The position numbers and the translations under genes were made by a program. DNA of 64,000 nt from Struthidea cinerea (Eukaryota > Chordata > Aves > Passeriformes > Corcoracidae), in the NCBI GenBank assembly GCA_013397865.1, contig VZTI01000933.1, positions 805,867-869,866 on the forward strand, read 5' to 3'. Shown one piece after another: positions 23,571 to 37,821 of this stretch; positions within the stretch are counted from its first letter, which is position 1, and each line of letters opens with the position of its first letter. The notes under the pieces were generated by a model that worked only from the letters and a program-made list of their open reading frames with translations, did not search any database and was not told where the DNA came from.

Positions 23571-26500
23571 AGGGTTTTATTAAAAATTGTACCACAGTTT
23601 GCAATCAAAATAAACCAATTATTAAAAGTCGAAGATTTCACTTGGCACAACAACAAAAAAAAAAAATTAAAAATCCAATTCTAGGACAAGATTCTGGGAC
23701 TGTCTTTATTTCAACACAAAGTTCACAATTTCCCTTTTACCTTCTGAAATTCAGTTGTCATGAGCAGCATCTCTGTATTTCCTGCTGTATCATATCCTGC
23801 TCCCTCCATGCACAGATGACCGACCGTACCTGGTGTTCAGACAAGTCCCTGAGTAACATTTCTCTGTAAGAGAATGCTCAGATTCTCTCAGTGCCTCTGA
23901 ACAGTGCAAGGAAAGGTTCCCCCCTCTTCCAGTAGTAGGTTAAATGGCACATAAAAAAGCTAAATCTGGGTGGAAAATAAGTTTTTCTTCTTGCACAAAA
24001 GTTAAAGTTTTAAAAAGTTGTCCAATTCTGAAACATGAGTATCACAAAAATAGTTTGTACCCAATACACAAAGATAAGGAAATATGTTTCTGGGTCAGTC
24101 AGGGTATTTTGGACTCCTTATGTTTGCGTGTTACTTTGCTACTGTTGACAAACTTAGTGCCCAGGGTGACAAAGGTACCTGGGCTCCTCTCCATGAGCAG
24201 GACAAAGTCAAGCCTGGATCAACCAGGAGCAATTTATGTCTCTCTGTTTATGGACAGAAAGCTCTGAGAACATTTCTTTCTACTTTTGAATTAATAAAAT
24301 CCCTGATGTGCCTGTTGTGGTGAGGGAGGTAAATAAGGGGGAATAAGAGATGTAAAGAATTATATTGGTACTGCAATGCAATATATGTATATACAGGAAT
24401 CAAGGCTGTTAGTTTGTCTTTATAACATCTGTGTTTTATTTTAGTGCTCAATTCTTTATCATTATGACAGTTCATGCCAGCCAGTGATTGATTTGGGGCT
24501 GGAAGCTACATACACAAGAAATACCCTTCATAGTGAAAGGGCCATTACAGCACATTTTCTAAATGATACCTGGTAAGAAACTCTTCCCAGACACTCAGTG
24601 CCATTCCTATAGGGTTGAAAATATTAATCAAGTTGCTATTTATCTTTCTACCACCTACATTAAAAAAAAAAAAGGATGTATTCTACCCAAAACTGCCTCT
24701 GTGCAGGTGATCCGTTGTCACTTTAGCAGCAATCTTAGACGAAATGAACGGTGTCCTTTAGGGAGTTACATTATGGATTCTTGGAGCTCCAGAGTACTTC
24801 TTGGACGCATCTCAAGAAGACAGAGACTGAGTTTTCAGTTAAAAGAACAGCACTAATGAAAGTTAAAGTGGACATGGCTACAAGGGAGATAGGAGAGATG
24901 ATGCATCCCTAAGCTGCTGGAGAATACCTGTGGAACGTGGGTACACAGTTCACTGCTCAAAGCAGAAACATGGACGTGTGACAGACCTTCAGCAAAGTCA
25001 CAGCAGTCCAGACTGCAGGCCTCAAGTCTGTCTTCCCTTCAAACCTAAACTGCTTTGTAGCTAAGAGATCTGCAAATCACTGCTGGGTTTAGTTACCCTT
25101 CAGAACACTCACAGGTCTGACAGCTTTTGAGATGGAACACTGAACAGATTAGACCATCCTCCACATAAAGTCAACTTTGCGCTGCCAGACAGTTCAAGGT
25201 TGTGCCAAAGGCTTTTCCACCTTCTAAGGATATCTAAATTCGTTTGCAGGGACATGAATCTTGTTGACAGGAGAAGGCTGTGACTGGAAAACATCTGGAA
25301 GTTTAACTTCCTAAGCTGTGATCCTTCTAAGGACCACAAAGCCCAGGAGACAAAATCATGGTGAAAATTTTGTTCAACAGTGGCCTGAATCAGAAGCACT
25401 TCTGCAAATCAAGGACAGATGGCCTCAAACCCTGATGAAGTCTTAAAGGTGAATTCCTGTCATGCTAACGCTTGCTGACGTTGGTGCAACAGAAAATTTT
25501 TCATGTAAATTGTGTATATATTGTGTGAGTGTGTGTATATATATATATGTATATGTATATCCAGGTACATTTGTGCATTGATGGAAATCCCAATGACAGC
25601 TGGAGAGTTCCAACACCTATGTTCTGGAATTTTGCAGGCAGCAGGTGTTTTTCTAAGCCCTGACACCATTTGCAACAGACCTCATGACTCTCCTTCTGGA
25701 AATTTTGCTAAGCTGGTGTCTAACCCTACACTCCATTCATTGTCAGTTCTGAGCAGGCTTCCCTTGGGAATCACAAGAAGCCATACAGCCTGGATCACAG
25801 GATCTTGGAGAGGTCCTGAAAGAGGCATGAGAACACCTGCTCGTTTAACCAGGGCCACAGTCAGCAGTAACTACAGAGGCAAAACAAGGAAAAAAGAAAA
25901 TAAGTGTGAAGCTGAAGGGCAAGCTACAAAATCAAACCAAACTTCAAAGACAAGTTGGTAAAAAAAAGGAATAAATTTATTTTGGGGATCTATTCTAGCA
26001 TCACACTGTATGAAGCACTATAAGTTTCTTCTCTTGGTGTCCCACAACACCAGGACTTTGGTGCTTTTAATTTTAACTTAGCAGTATTAGTAGGCCCTGA
26101 GAACATGTTTTTCATCGATTGTTCTGGTACAGTCTCAGGGGCAAAGACCCTCTTTCATTGACATTCCTTACAGGTGTTTCCCTTCATGGTAGTTCACTTT
26201 TGCAGGAGGAGAATTGAGCTACTCTGACTTGTCCCCATGACACGCAATAGTGGATGGAAATAACACCCAGACTTTGTAAAACTTCTTAATACAATTACTT
26301 TTTGCTCGAGGCAACAGAAAAATCAATAAAACGTGGGGATTGATGTGAAAATCTCTCATTTCTTGGCCTGTATCAGTGCTTGGATTTTCAGTTCACTGTG
26401 GAGGTGGAAAGAATTGGAGGAAGTCATGTGAAGTCTACAATGAAAAAAAATTAAATCACAATTTGGCCCAGAAGTACTAAGCCTCTGAGAGAAACAAAGT

Positions 26501-27589
26501 TTGTAAACCAGGCTAGTCGGGAGCCATATATTCCAATCAACTATAATCAAATGCAGGGGTCCAACATTCACAATTAACTTCCAGCATTAACCAAATATTT
26601 TAAGTCTCGTTTCATACTTTCTCCAAGACTAAAATGCTGTTCCCATGGGTAGGGAAAAAGCACTAGTTTTGCTATGAAAATAACAAAGTCTTCCTACTTT
26701 CCTTAGGATGAGAACATTCAATTAAAAAAAAAAAAACATGTGGCAGACACATAGTTTCCCCATGCATCAACTCTGCAAAACTTCTCAATTTTGCAGTTAT
26801 AGAACTTAGGGCTTGGAAAAAAGAAATGGGTCCAGTGCTCAATAGAGATTGCTTGAGATTCTTGCTTTCAGATTTTCTGCTTCTACAGGGACTCCAATGA
26901 ACCTGTGGCAAATACAGATGGCCCTAAAATTTAAAACAGGAAGAATTTTTAGCCAAAAATTCTTAAACGTATTTCTTGCAAGAAAAAAATACAAAAGAGC
27001 AAAGCTCCCTTTTTGCAGCAGAACTGTGCAAGAAGTTTGAGAGGGGGGAACATCAATGAGATCGAGACCCTCCAGACTCCAAGAAAGCTTCTCCACATCC
27101 CCAAAAAGTGCCACGTATGGTGTCACAAGATGAACATTATGAGTGATAAATCTATAAATCAAACTTATACCACTGCTTACCAATGGCTTGGTGCTCCCTT
27201 CCCGGAAACACAGCATCCCACGTTTAACCTGGGAAGTGTTCAAACTGCAATAGCAATTCCCTTCTCATCACTGCGGGGAAAAAAGAGTGAGCAGCAGTCT
27301 CAGGCTACTGAGGTTGTTGCCCGCATCTTCTTGGTCAAAGCTCCAAGGAAAGAAAACCATAAGTACCTGTTTCTTCTTGGTGCTGCTGGATGTTTTCATT
27401 CTTGGTTCCTTCGCAAGGGTGAGTAACACAAGCCGTGAACTCGCAGAGCAAGCAGGGAAGGTGGTTCCTTTAATCAGTTCCTTTTCTTTTTCCTGAATTA
27501 GGCAAGCATATCATTCCTGGCTTTGGCTGAGACCCAGTGTCCTCCCCACTCTCTTTTCAATGACCCAACACCTCCTTTGGTTATTTTGC
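23571..27589. other. Non-coding stretch, nothing recognised
   Basis: Single-copy DNA with A runs at about 23650, 24661 and 26724 and a TG/TA microsatellite at 25511-25560. Open frames (up to 149 aa at 25512-25961 plus, starting within the microsatellite) have no recognisable domain. Confidence 0.55.
25511..25560. repeat. (TG)n(TA)n mixed microsatellite
   Basis: Alternating TG and TA units over about 50 bp, including TATATATATA. It encodes a spurious Tyr/Ile/Cys repeat in one frame. Confidence 0.85.
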
Positions 27590-27800
27590 TGGCATCATCA
27601 GTTCATGAGGAAAATAACTTATTATTAAATATACCAAGGGGCTGTGATTTCCCCTGAAATTGATGATTACAGGGTTTCAGCCTGAATATATACACACGTT
27701 TCTGCTGAATCTTGCCTACAAGAGTTGATTGCATATTAATTGAGATTTCATACCAAACTGAACTGTCCTAATTTTTTCATTATTTTTGTAAGACAGTTTT
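27590..27800. promoter_or_regulatory. Candidate conserved non-coding element
   Basis: Unique AT-rich DNA with TTGATGATTACAGGG, GATTGCATATTAATTGAG and other homeodomain/POU-like words close together. There is no open frame or repeat. The assignment is a guess from motif density. Confidence 0.2.
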
Positions 27801-28429
27801 GGGCTGGGTCTTTGACATCTGACCAAAATTTAAATTATGGTCTTATATTTGTAGTACTCTTATAACAGATAATTTGTAAATGCAATGTACAAGCCAGAAT
27901 GGCATGTCTACAGTTATTGTTGAAAACTTAGAATAAAAAAGAAATCAGAATTCTAAGGTGCATCTCAGTAGCTCCATAATTCCATTTGGGCACGATAATA
28001 AAGGCTGATACATTCTTTGACACTCGATGCTACTCCCCAGTGACAGAAAGCAGAAAATTCATGACATTTTCTAATTAACTTGAGCACTTCATTTCATAAT
28101 ATGAGTAAGTAAAACGTTAAGCATGGCATTAATATTCTCTGAGAATGCAATATATGAAAGTGACTGAAAGTGTTTCCAAGCATAGTTCAAAGGCAAAGCC
28201 CAGCTGGTTGTGGCCCAGATACCAAGGGTGTGTTACACAACTGTACCGGTGCATTTCATACCAATACCACGGACCAGAAATCTCCAGTGCAGGCAGGAGC
28301 TGTGACTTGCAGCACCACTCTCACTCCCTTCAGAAACTACTCTGTACTCAGGCAAATGGTGAGGGATTCTATGACTGAGAGAACAGATTTTTTAGTAATA
28401 GATACGGTTTCATGCAAACTTTAATTTGC

Positions 28430-28565
28430 CTGTTTTCAATTAGCTTGTTTATTTTACCACGCATACTAATTTGAAATTGCGGTTTAGACACATTTAAATA
28501 GCATTTGCTAATTAGTAAATTAGAACGTGGTAAATCAGATGCAAATCACTGATTTATATACACAA
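28430..28565. promoter_or_regulatory. Candidate conserved non-coding element with homeobox and octamer words
   Basis: A dense cluster of factor-like words in 135 bp: TTGTTTATTT (forkhead-like), TGCGGTTT (RUNX-like), the palindrome CTAATTAG (homeodomain dimer-like) and ATGCAAAT (POU octamer). A 9-bp inverted repeat TTTACCACG (28453-28461) / CGTGGTAAA (28526-28534) brackets the core. The sequence is unique in the window and non-coding. Family readings of the motifs are established; an enhancer role is inference. Confidence 0.3.
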
Positions 28566-31500
28566 TGTGAACGCTCTTGGCTCCATTTTTCCAGCAGTGT
28601 TATTTAACTCTGGAAAACTGAAAGAGCACAGGGTGTAAAACCTCCCTTCACAGCATAGCTGGGGCAGGGAGTTGCTTGGTTAGTCAGTTGTTTCAACAAT
28701 TAAATGAGCCACTCTATTTACATCAAGAAATCAAAGTCTTGGTTTGAGTTATATCTGTGTTGAAGATTGAGAGAAGGAGTATTTCAAATTTCAGTGTTAT
28801 TTCTTTACTCTTTCCAATGACTCCTGCAACAGCCATCCTGTATATTTTTTTCAAGGATAGTGAACCACTGGCAGACAAATATTTGTAAGACCTGTGTAGC
28901 ATTTTAAGACATCACATTTGCTTGCTAAGGCTACTCCTTTCTTAGTCTCAGGCAAACCAAATGAAGCCAATCATTTCATTTTTTAATTGCTCACGTGTTA
29001 CTCACACATGGGTAAGTTCCCTGAAGAGTGCTCACTGAGCTTTTAGTTCTAAAATGCACAAGATACAGATCTCAGATTTAGCCTCAAGCCTTTTCCCTCA
29101 ATGCTTGTCAAAATAAAGTATAAAGGAATGCCACCTGAAACTGACTGTGTTTCAGTGAAAGTCAAGACATTTCACACTCCAGAGAAGATAACCTTGGAAA
29201 ATCCGCTTGTTTCAGGATAAGAGAGGCCAGTTTCTCTTCTGTTTAGAAACTTCGACTGTCTAAAAAAGGCCCAGGTCATGTTCAATTGTGCACATTATTT
29301 TAACAAATTGTCTTCGCAGCAGGAGGGAGCTTCTTGTTTTTAAGATAAACTCTTAACAGCTCCAATTGTGGCCACCTACAGACCAGATTTCATGCAAAAT
29401 CAATTTGAAAGGGGAAACAAGGGAGCTGTGAAGAGAAATAACTAAGTGTAAGATGTGGGGATGAAAACGTGCAAAACTTTACAAGGGAAACAAAACGAAA
29501 CAAAAGAGCTGATAAAAGGGAAGTGAATTACTGGTATGCTCCTTTCAGACTAACAGAAAATATATCTGCTAAAAGGCCTGCCTGCTGCTGGGACTCCCTG
29601 CAGCATGGGGAGCCTTCTTAGAGGTAGCTATGATTGTAAAAGGACTGGGGATGTTCCCACATGAAAGGTGGCACCGCAGAACTTTTTTCCCTCTTGCCAA
29701 AGCAGAACTGGTATTTTTAAAGATTTGTGTAATATGAGGCAGCTGAGCTAAACACTCTGACAAACCCCGAGTGAAATTTAGGGACTGATTCTACACACTC
29801 TGCCCTTCTGCCTGAATCTTGTGAGTCCTGCCAGTGTCAGGGGTGGTCAAACACACACCTCAGCTTTTCTAGGGCCGGGGCCTTACTGAAACACAGGCCA
29901 GCCCCTGCTGCACATGCTACTTCAGCATTTGAGGTCAGCCCTTAAAAGGGAACATCCAAATCAACGTGAAAATTTAGGTCAGACAATGTAATCTAAAACC
30001 TGGATTAAACTGCTAAACTTCAAAGAAAGAGATTATCTTTCAGCCAGATGAGTGAGGGCAGGCACTGACAGCTGGGAGAATTTGAAACACGGGCTAAAAG
30101 CCAACCGAAAAAGGTGAGACTTCTCCCTCTGGAGCTGAGTGGATTTAGTTTGTGCCAAAACATCCTACATGTATCCTATCCACTGCTGCCTTCCAGCTTC
30201 CAGGAATGCACACAACACAAGCTCTGGAAGTTGAGACAAATGTGATGCAGCCCAAAACTATTCTTCACCTTAAATTAGGTGAGCCTCAAAGCAAGCACAC
30301 GAGGACATGACAAGAGTCCTGTGCACAGAAGCTGTCACTGCTATCCAGTTTGAATGTGGTGATCAAGGACCTTCAAACAAGTGAAATGTCTTTCAGTGAA
30401 AGGAGTAAAAAGATGAAAGATATTTTGGTAAACAGAAAAAACAAAGCTGTCATATACAAAATTAGTTCAGTGTGGAAGACGAGTTTGGAGATGTTTTCCT
30501 AGTTTGATCTGGTATTCATCTAAACAAACTGATGGCACTACTTATATCTTATATTGTTAGGAAAAAACCCTCTTTGAATTATTCTATGACATGTGGGTTT
30601 AAGACCTGCATAGTTACACGAAAAGACCTGCAAGTAACTTTGCATTTTAGGTGATCAACTGAATCCTCACTCTTTGAATCTGTAAGCAGGAAAAAAACTA
30701 GCACAGACTTTGCTGTCCTGTTTATTTAAAAAGCAGGAGTTGAAAGGCACAGGGAAATAGCCCACATGAAACACATGAATAGTTTAATGGCAAACAAACA
30801 AACATGTGAGGCAGCAGAGTGCCTTGGCATTTTTATACTGCATGGCAGTATAAAAACCAGATAACCCTCTACAGCACCTTCGACCAAAGAAGGAAAGTCG
30901 TATGATGAAGGAAAGAAGCAGGAAAGAAGAGAAAAAATGATCATAAAATATTAATAATTTGAAACCCTACAGTGGTCAGGTAAAGAGCAGAAACAAGGAA
31001 AATAATTACATTCATCATCAAGAACGGGTTCCTGAGGAGCTGATTCACGTTAAATCATTCATGCAATTGTTTTCTGAATTAAGGCCTAGGAATCAAAGGT
31101 CCAGACTTGCAAACACTTTTGGGTGTCACAGTATTGAGCACAAACTTTTGCCAAGAGAGAAGTGCAGGGGAGCCCCAGTTCAGCTACCTGGGCCGTGTGT
31201 GTTCCCTCCGAGGAGAACTAAAGGTTCGATATCCCAGGAAAACCCTACAGAGTTCAGGGAAAACCATGACTATCTGACAAGTCCCCTTGAAGATGGAAAC
31301 TGCTCTGACCTGAGCAATGTCATCCCAGGTCTGAGGTGAGGTTCTTTCCTGTTGGGACAGGTGTTCAGCGTAATTGTCCCCACACAGTTGCCTCCAGGCT
31401 CTTCCCCTGACTGCCATAATCCCAGAACTGAACGACAGAAGCCAGATAACAAACTGGGAGCCAAGAGAGCCAGCCAAGCAGAGAGGCGTCTCACTGAGCC

Positions 31501-34500
31501 AGCAGGGATTTCCTGAGGCCAAACCTAAAATCTCACCTTTCCCAGAAATAAAAGCTTGAGTAAGATACCTGCTTTGAGGAGCCTTGCCCCTGTTCCCTCT
31601 CCACAAAACCACTTCCCTTAACCACATTCTTCAAAGCCGAGCAAAATCTTCTCCTTCCTTCCTTTCAAAAAGCACCACTACCCTCCTTTCTAGTATCTGA
31701 GTGCTAAAAATTCTCACAAAAAATATAGTGTCATTTACTGTCACCAGCTCATCCAACATCTGCAGTTTTTTTAATGGGGAGGGAGAGAAACAGTAATGTC
31801 TTTTGAAAACACTCAAGGATCTGCTTCACCAGATTTTCAAATTACAGTCTGAAAATGAACTGCATGCTCTACTTGGAGAATTTTCCAGGGGAAGAAAAAA
31901 ATCAACATGTTTTAAGACACTGCTTTGTAAACCTTGCATAGAGCCAGTTGCAGTCTATCATATCAAGTTTTCTTCTGGATTGATTCTCCCAGAAAGGTTT
32001 CATCAGCTTACAAGCAGCAGGGCTGTTGTTTCATTTCCCCTTAGGATTCTGCTGTGTGTCAAAGTAAGAAATTGAGACTAAACAAGAAAACATGGAGTAA
32101 AGTTTAAGTACCTCTGCTGTGAAAGCTGTTAAATGAGAAACAGGCATTGCAGACTACAAGTGTCAATTAGGAACAGGTTCCACTGGGAAATGACATTTTC
32201 ACATTGTTTCTGCCTTCTGGTTTGCTGTTGACAAATCTGAGTTTAGGAAAGTTATCCTCTAGTTACATGTATTCCTGACATCTTTCCTTTGCAAACCTGT
32301 CAGAACAGACATTTCACACGAAACTTATTTGCCACTAGCATTTTAAATTAATAAAAAATTTCAAACATTATAATAAAAATATCAGGTTTCCTCCTTGCTC
32401 ACTGCAAATCTGGGGTACTCAGTTGTCAGAATGAAGTAATGATTTTGGAAATCTCTGGCTTTTGGCACCCAAATGTAAGTATTTCAGTGAGATCTGATCT
32501 GTGATTGACAGGCAGGTGCAATGCAGTCCCAGAAGTCTCCCTTACAGATTGTAAATTGCATTGCCTTTGTGGAAAAAACAAAAGGAAAAGAGTGGGAATG
32601 ACTGGAAGCAAAACACCCAGTGAATGCTTTATGAACCCTGGTGAATTCCAAAAACGGAACATTATCCCACAGTGTTCCAAAAGTGCTTTTTAGGAGCGGG
32701 CCTCGTTCTTAGGAACACAGCTCCTCCTATATAGGGATGTAATTGCCAGGGACAATGTCATGGCCCTACCTTCGAGCGATGACAAGAACAGGGGAGGGTT
32801 ACCAACCCTGGCAGATTCTGCTGCAGGAATCTGGGAACATCCCCAGCTTCTGGGATGGGAGACGGTCTGTTCCAAACCCCACAGCAGGGGTTAAAAGTTT
32901 TGAGCCCAGCACAAAAGGCTTTGCAACAATAACAAATCAATCCATACAGAGCCCTAGCTTATGAAAAATGCCTGATTGACTCCTGAGTGGCTGGAAAGGC
33001 GTAGCTGAAATTGAAATTCAGTCTTGTAATTCTGTCTCCATATGCTATTGTAATTCCATCAGTTTCCTTTCACCGCTCGCTCCTGGACTCCTTCAGGCTG
33101 AGATTTCATGTATCACTTACCCCCACACTTATAGCTGAAATCAGGGAAGAGGCTTGATCCTGTAACATGTGGCATCATGCCAATGTGCTTCCCAAGGGCC
33201 AAAAATACCCTCCCCGGCACCGCACCAGGATAATTGGAATGCACTGCCATCAACACAAGAGCCGATGTTTCTGCTGCATCTGCATTCCACATGGACTGTG
33301 AATTTGACAAGCTCCCATAATAATGGAAAACATTTCCGACAACTTTCAGAGCTAATATATTCTGATCCCTACAGAGCAAATTTTCTAGAAGAGAAGTGTA
33401 TCAATTTCCAGCTAAGGGTTGGTTAAGAAAGGCAGAGCTTTCCACAGAGAGGAATATAACAGGGAAGACACAAAGGCAGAGAAAAGTTATTTTCAAAACT
33501 TTCAAGCACGCATTGTGCCTAAAGCCCAGTCTGCACTTCTCAAATGGCATTAAATTCCAGGGAAACTTGGGAACCTGTGCTTGAATTAGAACCATCAAAG
33601 ACTTTGGCAGAGGGCCTGTTCAGCTACTGACAAATTAAAAGTTGAGAGCTTCCCTGGAATACCTGTCCCCCACACCTACTAACACAGAGAGAGGACAGGA
33701 ACCCCTGACTGAAGGCCCACATCGAGGAATAGCTGCTGGAAATCAGCAAAACACGTGCGAACTCAGAAGAGGCAAGTGGGCATGGACAGATCCAGGGAAA
33801 AGCCACAGAAACTCACCATGGAGCGGGACTGGAATAAGCAGGTTCAGGACTGTGCTGGAATGATGGGCAGTGGCCTCCAGTAAGGCAGGCTGACATAGGA
33901 GTTTCCCTTCTTGCTCATTTCATGAAGAATTTTGGTGTATCCCTGTGGCAGAAATTAAAACACAGTTCTGTAAGGGGATTTTTCTTCCTCAGTGCTGCCA
34001 TTGAGCAGAACACAATCAAAATAAAGCTGGCAAGAGAATGGAGGTCCAATATACTGTGGGGCACAGGATGGCAAGCAGCCTCTCTTCTGCAGTCAGCAGC
34101 CTGTGCAGATTTATTTGGTTAAGTCCTTCACATGACTCCAATGTCTGTGCCACGAACCAGAGTTTCTGCTCCTGTGGACAGACATCAACAGGCTAGTGAA
34201 GAATTCCCATAACCAAAGTGTGAATTTGGGGTTTGTTTCTCGTGTTAATCCAAAATAACCCCAATGCATGGAGGTTCAGATGTAGCACTCTGTCCGTGTT
34301 TTTGGGGAACAGGAGCTATTGACATTTTTTGGGTCTGGCTTGACCTAACACCGTTCAAACTAATTCTCAGTCTGACAAGAAGAGCAATTTCTGCTTTTTG
34401 TCTTATTTCATTAAGTGTGAAGTTATGCCAAAGGTGTCTGCAGACAGAAGTGGCCTTGATATTATGAGATTCAACACCAAATTAATATTTTCAGATACCA

Positions 34501-37500
34501 CTGTTTATGGAGCTAAGTGGCCAGCACATATGTTCACACACTGGAACCAGATGTCCTCACTGTTAGGCTCAAACTTGACAGCAGGGCAGGATAAATATGA
34601 TGCACAGCAATTCTGCATGTTTCTCTCTCACATTTCAGGCTGCCCATTGCAACAACATCTACGAGGGTCTATTCAGCTAGAAAAGAAGAGATGCCATCCA
34701 GAAAGTGCTACAAAAGCATAATATTGATGTCTGGATTTTAGGCTATGAATGCACAAGTCCAAAGAAAAGACCTTCCCAGGGTCATCTTTCTCCAGGAAAA
34801 CATTTCTTTCCTTTCAACTGACCATTCACCAGCCATGAGAAATCCTTGAAAAAAATGGTATTTAAGCCCACAGTCTTCTTGAACACAGATTTATGGACTT
34901 AAACTTCATTATGCTACAAAGATTGCCTCAGCAACTGCTTTGATCCTACACTTGTCACCTGAGTGAGCAGATGGAAATAAAAAAAAAGAGTACCACTAGT
35001 AGTGAATTTGAGCTATCATTGTGCTTGGACAAGACACTAAACTTTAGGAACAATTCAAAGGTTCTCACCACATGCTGCATGCAATCTACAAATTTTGACC
35101 TTGAATCAGCACAAACAGTTCAGATACATTACTTAAAAATGAATCAAGCTGGCAGTCTTTAGAAATTTCAGCCCTAGTATGAGCTATTGATTCTGGTTTT
35201 GCATAGCAATTGTCAACAGTCTATAAGTTTTTACTTAAAAGGAGGAAAGTGGTGAGGCAGAAAGCTTTTGCTTAATTTCACTCACCTTCTGTCCTCTGAA
35301 TAAAACCAGCCATGTTTTCTAGAATAGTACATCTCCTCCTCTTTCTTGCTGTAAAGTCTGTCATTTTTTTTACTCACGCAGGCAGACAACGAGAGAACAT
35401 ATGGCCTATTTCTCTATGACAAAACTCTTGCAATTACATCAAAGAGTTCCCAGCAGAAATTTGTGAAAGCAGCATGACAGTGCTTGCACTGGAGTGCTAC
35501 TCCTGGTGGCTCACCCCTCTCCCCTCCTTGCAGGTCTCTGCTCACAAGCCAGAGGCGTTATTGCCTTCCTATTCTGTTCAAAGGGTCAGCCCGTAAGAAC
35601 TGTGCCCTTTGCACAACATGAAAATAGCATATAAACACACCTACTGGGAAGAGCAGGGTTTGCAGTGTCTGCCTGCACCTTTGCAAGGCCCAGGCACCAA
35701 GGCAAGTCATACTTCCTTGTTCTGATTATTCCTCAGCTGCAAATAGTGCACAGAGCCAAAACATTATCTTCCCTTTAAAAAGCCTCCCAGGGCTTGTAAA
35801 GCCTGATGAAACCGACACAAATGTGAATTCAACACACTGCCTCTGCCTTATGGGCTGCCAGGCTCATTAGCAAGTTTTTAAGTCACCTTATTGTGGCTGT
35901 TCGGTGGGATACAAGCGACCTCACATTGCTGGTGACGTTCTCCAAGCAGCCTGATGCTAACTCTGCTTTCCCTATCGATTCTGCTCACTTGACAACATTG
36001 ATTTTTGTTTTTCCTCTCCACATTTCTGCTATGATGAAAAAGCCATGGCATTTGCATTAGCTCCTTTTTTGTGCCCCAGGATCACTGTGGAGAAACAGGC
36101 ACCATGATGCCAGCTGAGTAACTGAGGGGAATAAAGAGGGTCCAGAGAGACTGACTGGTGTCGCTGGCCTCTGCATCACACAGAAAGGGCATCTCACATA
36201 CATGGAAGGTGAACACTCCTGTGGGTGTACACACACACAAAACACTTACTGGTAAGGAAGAGACAGCATTATTCCTTTCCATGTGAAAAAATGTCTTGCT
36301 TTATGAAAGCGACTGTACATTGAGCCCTTGAGCACATGCAGGCATGGCCACAGCATGTCCCAGCTGGCCTCTGGTGGCCTGTACCTAATGGATTGCACTC
36401 AAGCTCTTCTAGTCTGTGCCAAGGCCAGAACAAAGTCAGGCTCAAATCAGGGAGCTGTAAGTCCCACTTCAGTTTTTTATTTGTACCCAGTGAATACTGA
36501 GGGCATCTGAGAACCCTGCCAGAAAACCTTGAGAAAGTTTCCTCCGGCTTTGAAAGGAGTCAAATAGGATTGCTGCTTTCAAAGGGCTTCTGGAAAGGGT
36601 CCAGCCTATTCTGATGAGCCTCTTCTTACCATTTTCAAGCCTTCTCCATTCACTGTCAGTGCTGGCACGTGTGAAAGCATCATTGCCTCTCTATCCAGCT
36701 TTTGGAAAGGGAAGAATATTATCCAACTGTCTTTTAGAGAGACTAGGTGTACAAGAAAGAATGAATCATAAAAATTACTAAATACCAAAGCACAGCCTGG
36801 GCTCTAGGGAGGGCAGTCACTGGGCCCTGTGCTCTCCCACCCCTCTTCTGTGAATCAATTTGCTAACTTCCAAAAGCTTGCAAGTCCAGTACTGCAGTCA
36901 TTGAACCCTTTGAATACCCTGAAGCAACAATAAAATCTTACCAACTGTTTTAAAAGCTGCAGTAAAAATTCAATAGTCTTGATTTGTTCCAGGAAAGCCT
37001 CAGCTCTAACAAAATTCCCACTGACCACAAAGAGAACGGCAATATCCAGCCCTTCCTATCCTTGGAGCACGGTCCTAGCACATCTCTAGGACCTATGTAA
37101 CCATACTTTAAATTATCTCAGAGGAAACCCACGAAGAAGCTATTAAACAAGTGCTAAACATGATTAAAATTCCTTTCCATTTAAAAAAGCTTCCTTAATT
37201 CTGTCTCTCAGGTGCTTAATGCAAAGCTTGAAGATGTCATTAACAGGGAATAAGGAAAAAACCCTCTAAGCTGTTGTTTTCAAACAGCAATGCCTATATC
37301 CCACGGACTGATAAACACATCATGCATTCTGGAAATGGGCATGATTTGATCTGGGGTACTTTTTGTCCTTGTGCCTCTGGACAGTCAATCTCCCACCTTT
37401 ACTGATCTCAGGATGCAATTTGATCCTGCATTTTCAGGTTGCACACATGAATATACTACAAGAGCAGACCTGCAAATGCCATTCTGTGCGCCCTGTGTTT

Positions 37501-37815
37501 CCTAACTCCAGAAACGCAGTCCCAGAAATACATTACCTTTCCCCTGCCAAGTGAAATGGTGTCTCGAGGTGCTCCCACCTCTCCTGCCACTGAACTCTCA
37601 GCTTTGTGAAAGGATATCTGTAGTAATATCAAAGAACTACAGAACTCACAGCACTGTTGCCAGATGTTGGGAAAGAGACTGAACAGGGAAAAGCTGTGAG
37701 TGAGCTCATGAGAGGCAGGCGTGCACTCTGAACTCTATCATCATTTCTCAAATTTCTTACCCTTTGAGTTGTAAGGTAGGTAGATTCTATTTTTTTTTTC
37801 CCAGCAAAGAAGCAA
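28566..37815. other. Long non-coding stretch, one short hairpin
   Basis: About 9 kb with no supported gene. Open frames of up to 147 aa (31184-31627 minus) overlap others in several phases and carry no domain. The only structure noted is a perfect short palindrome at 30830-30856. No CR1, SINE or LTR copies recognised here. Confidence 0.55.
30830..30856. repeat. Perfect 12-bp inverted repeat with 3-nt loop
   Basis: TTTTTATACTGC (30830-30841), loop ATG, then GCAGTATAAAAA (30845-30856). The 27-bp palindrome is too short for a microRNA precursor and has no flanking duplication marking it as a transposon. It may be a cruciform-prone site or chance. Confidence 0.6.
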
Positions 37816-37821
37816 AAGGTC
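37816..37821. repeat. Left target-site duplication of LTR B3
   Basis: AAGGTC here, AAAGTC at 38197-38202: one mismatch. Confidence 0.7.
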
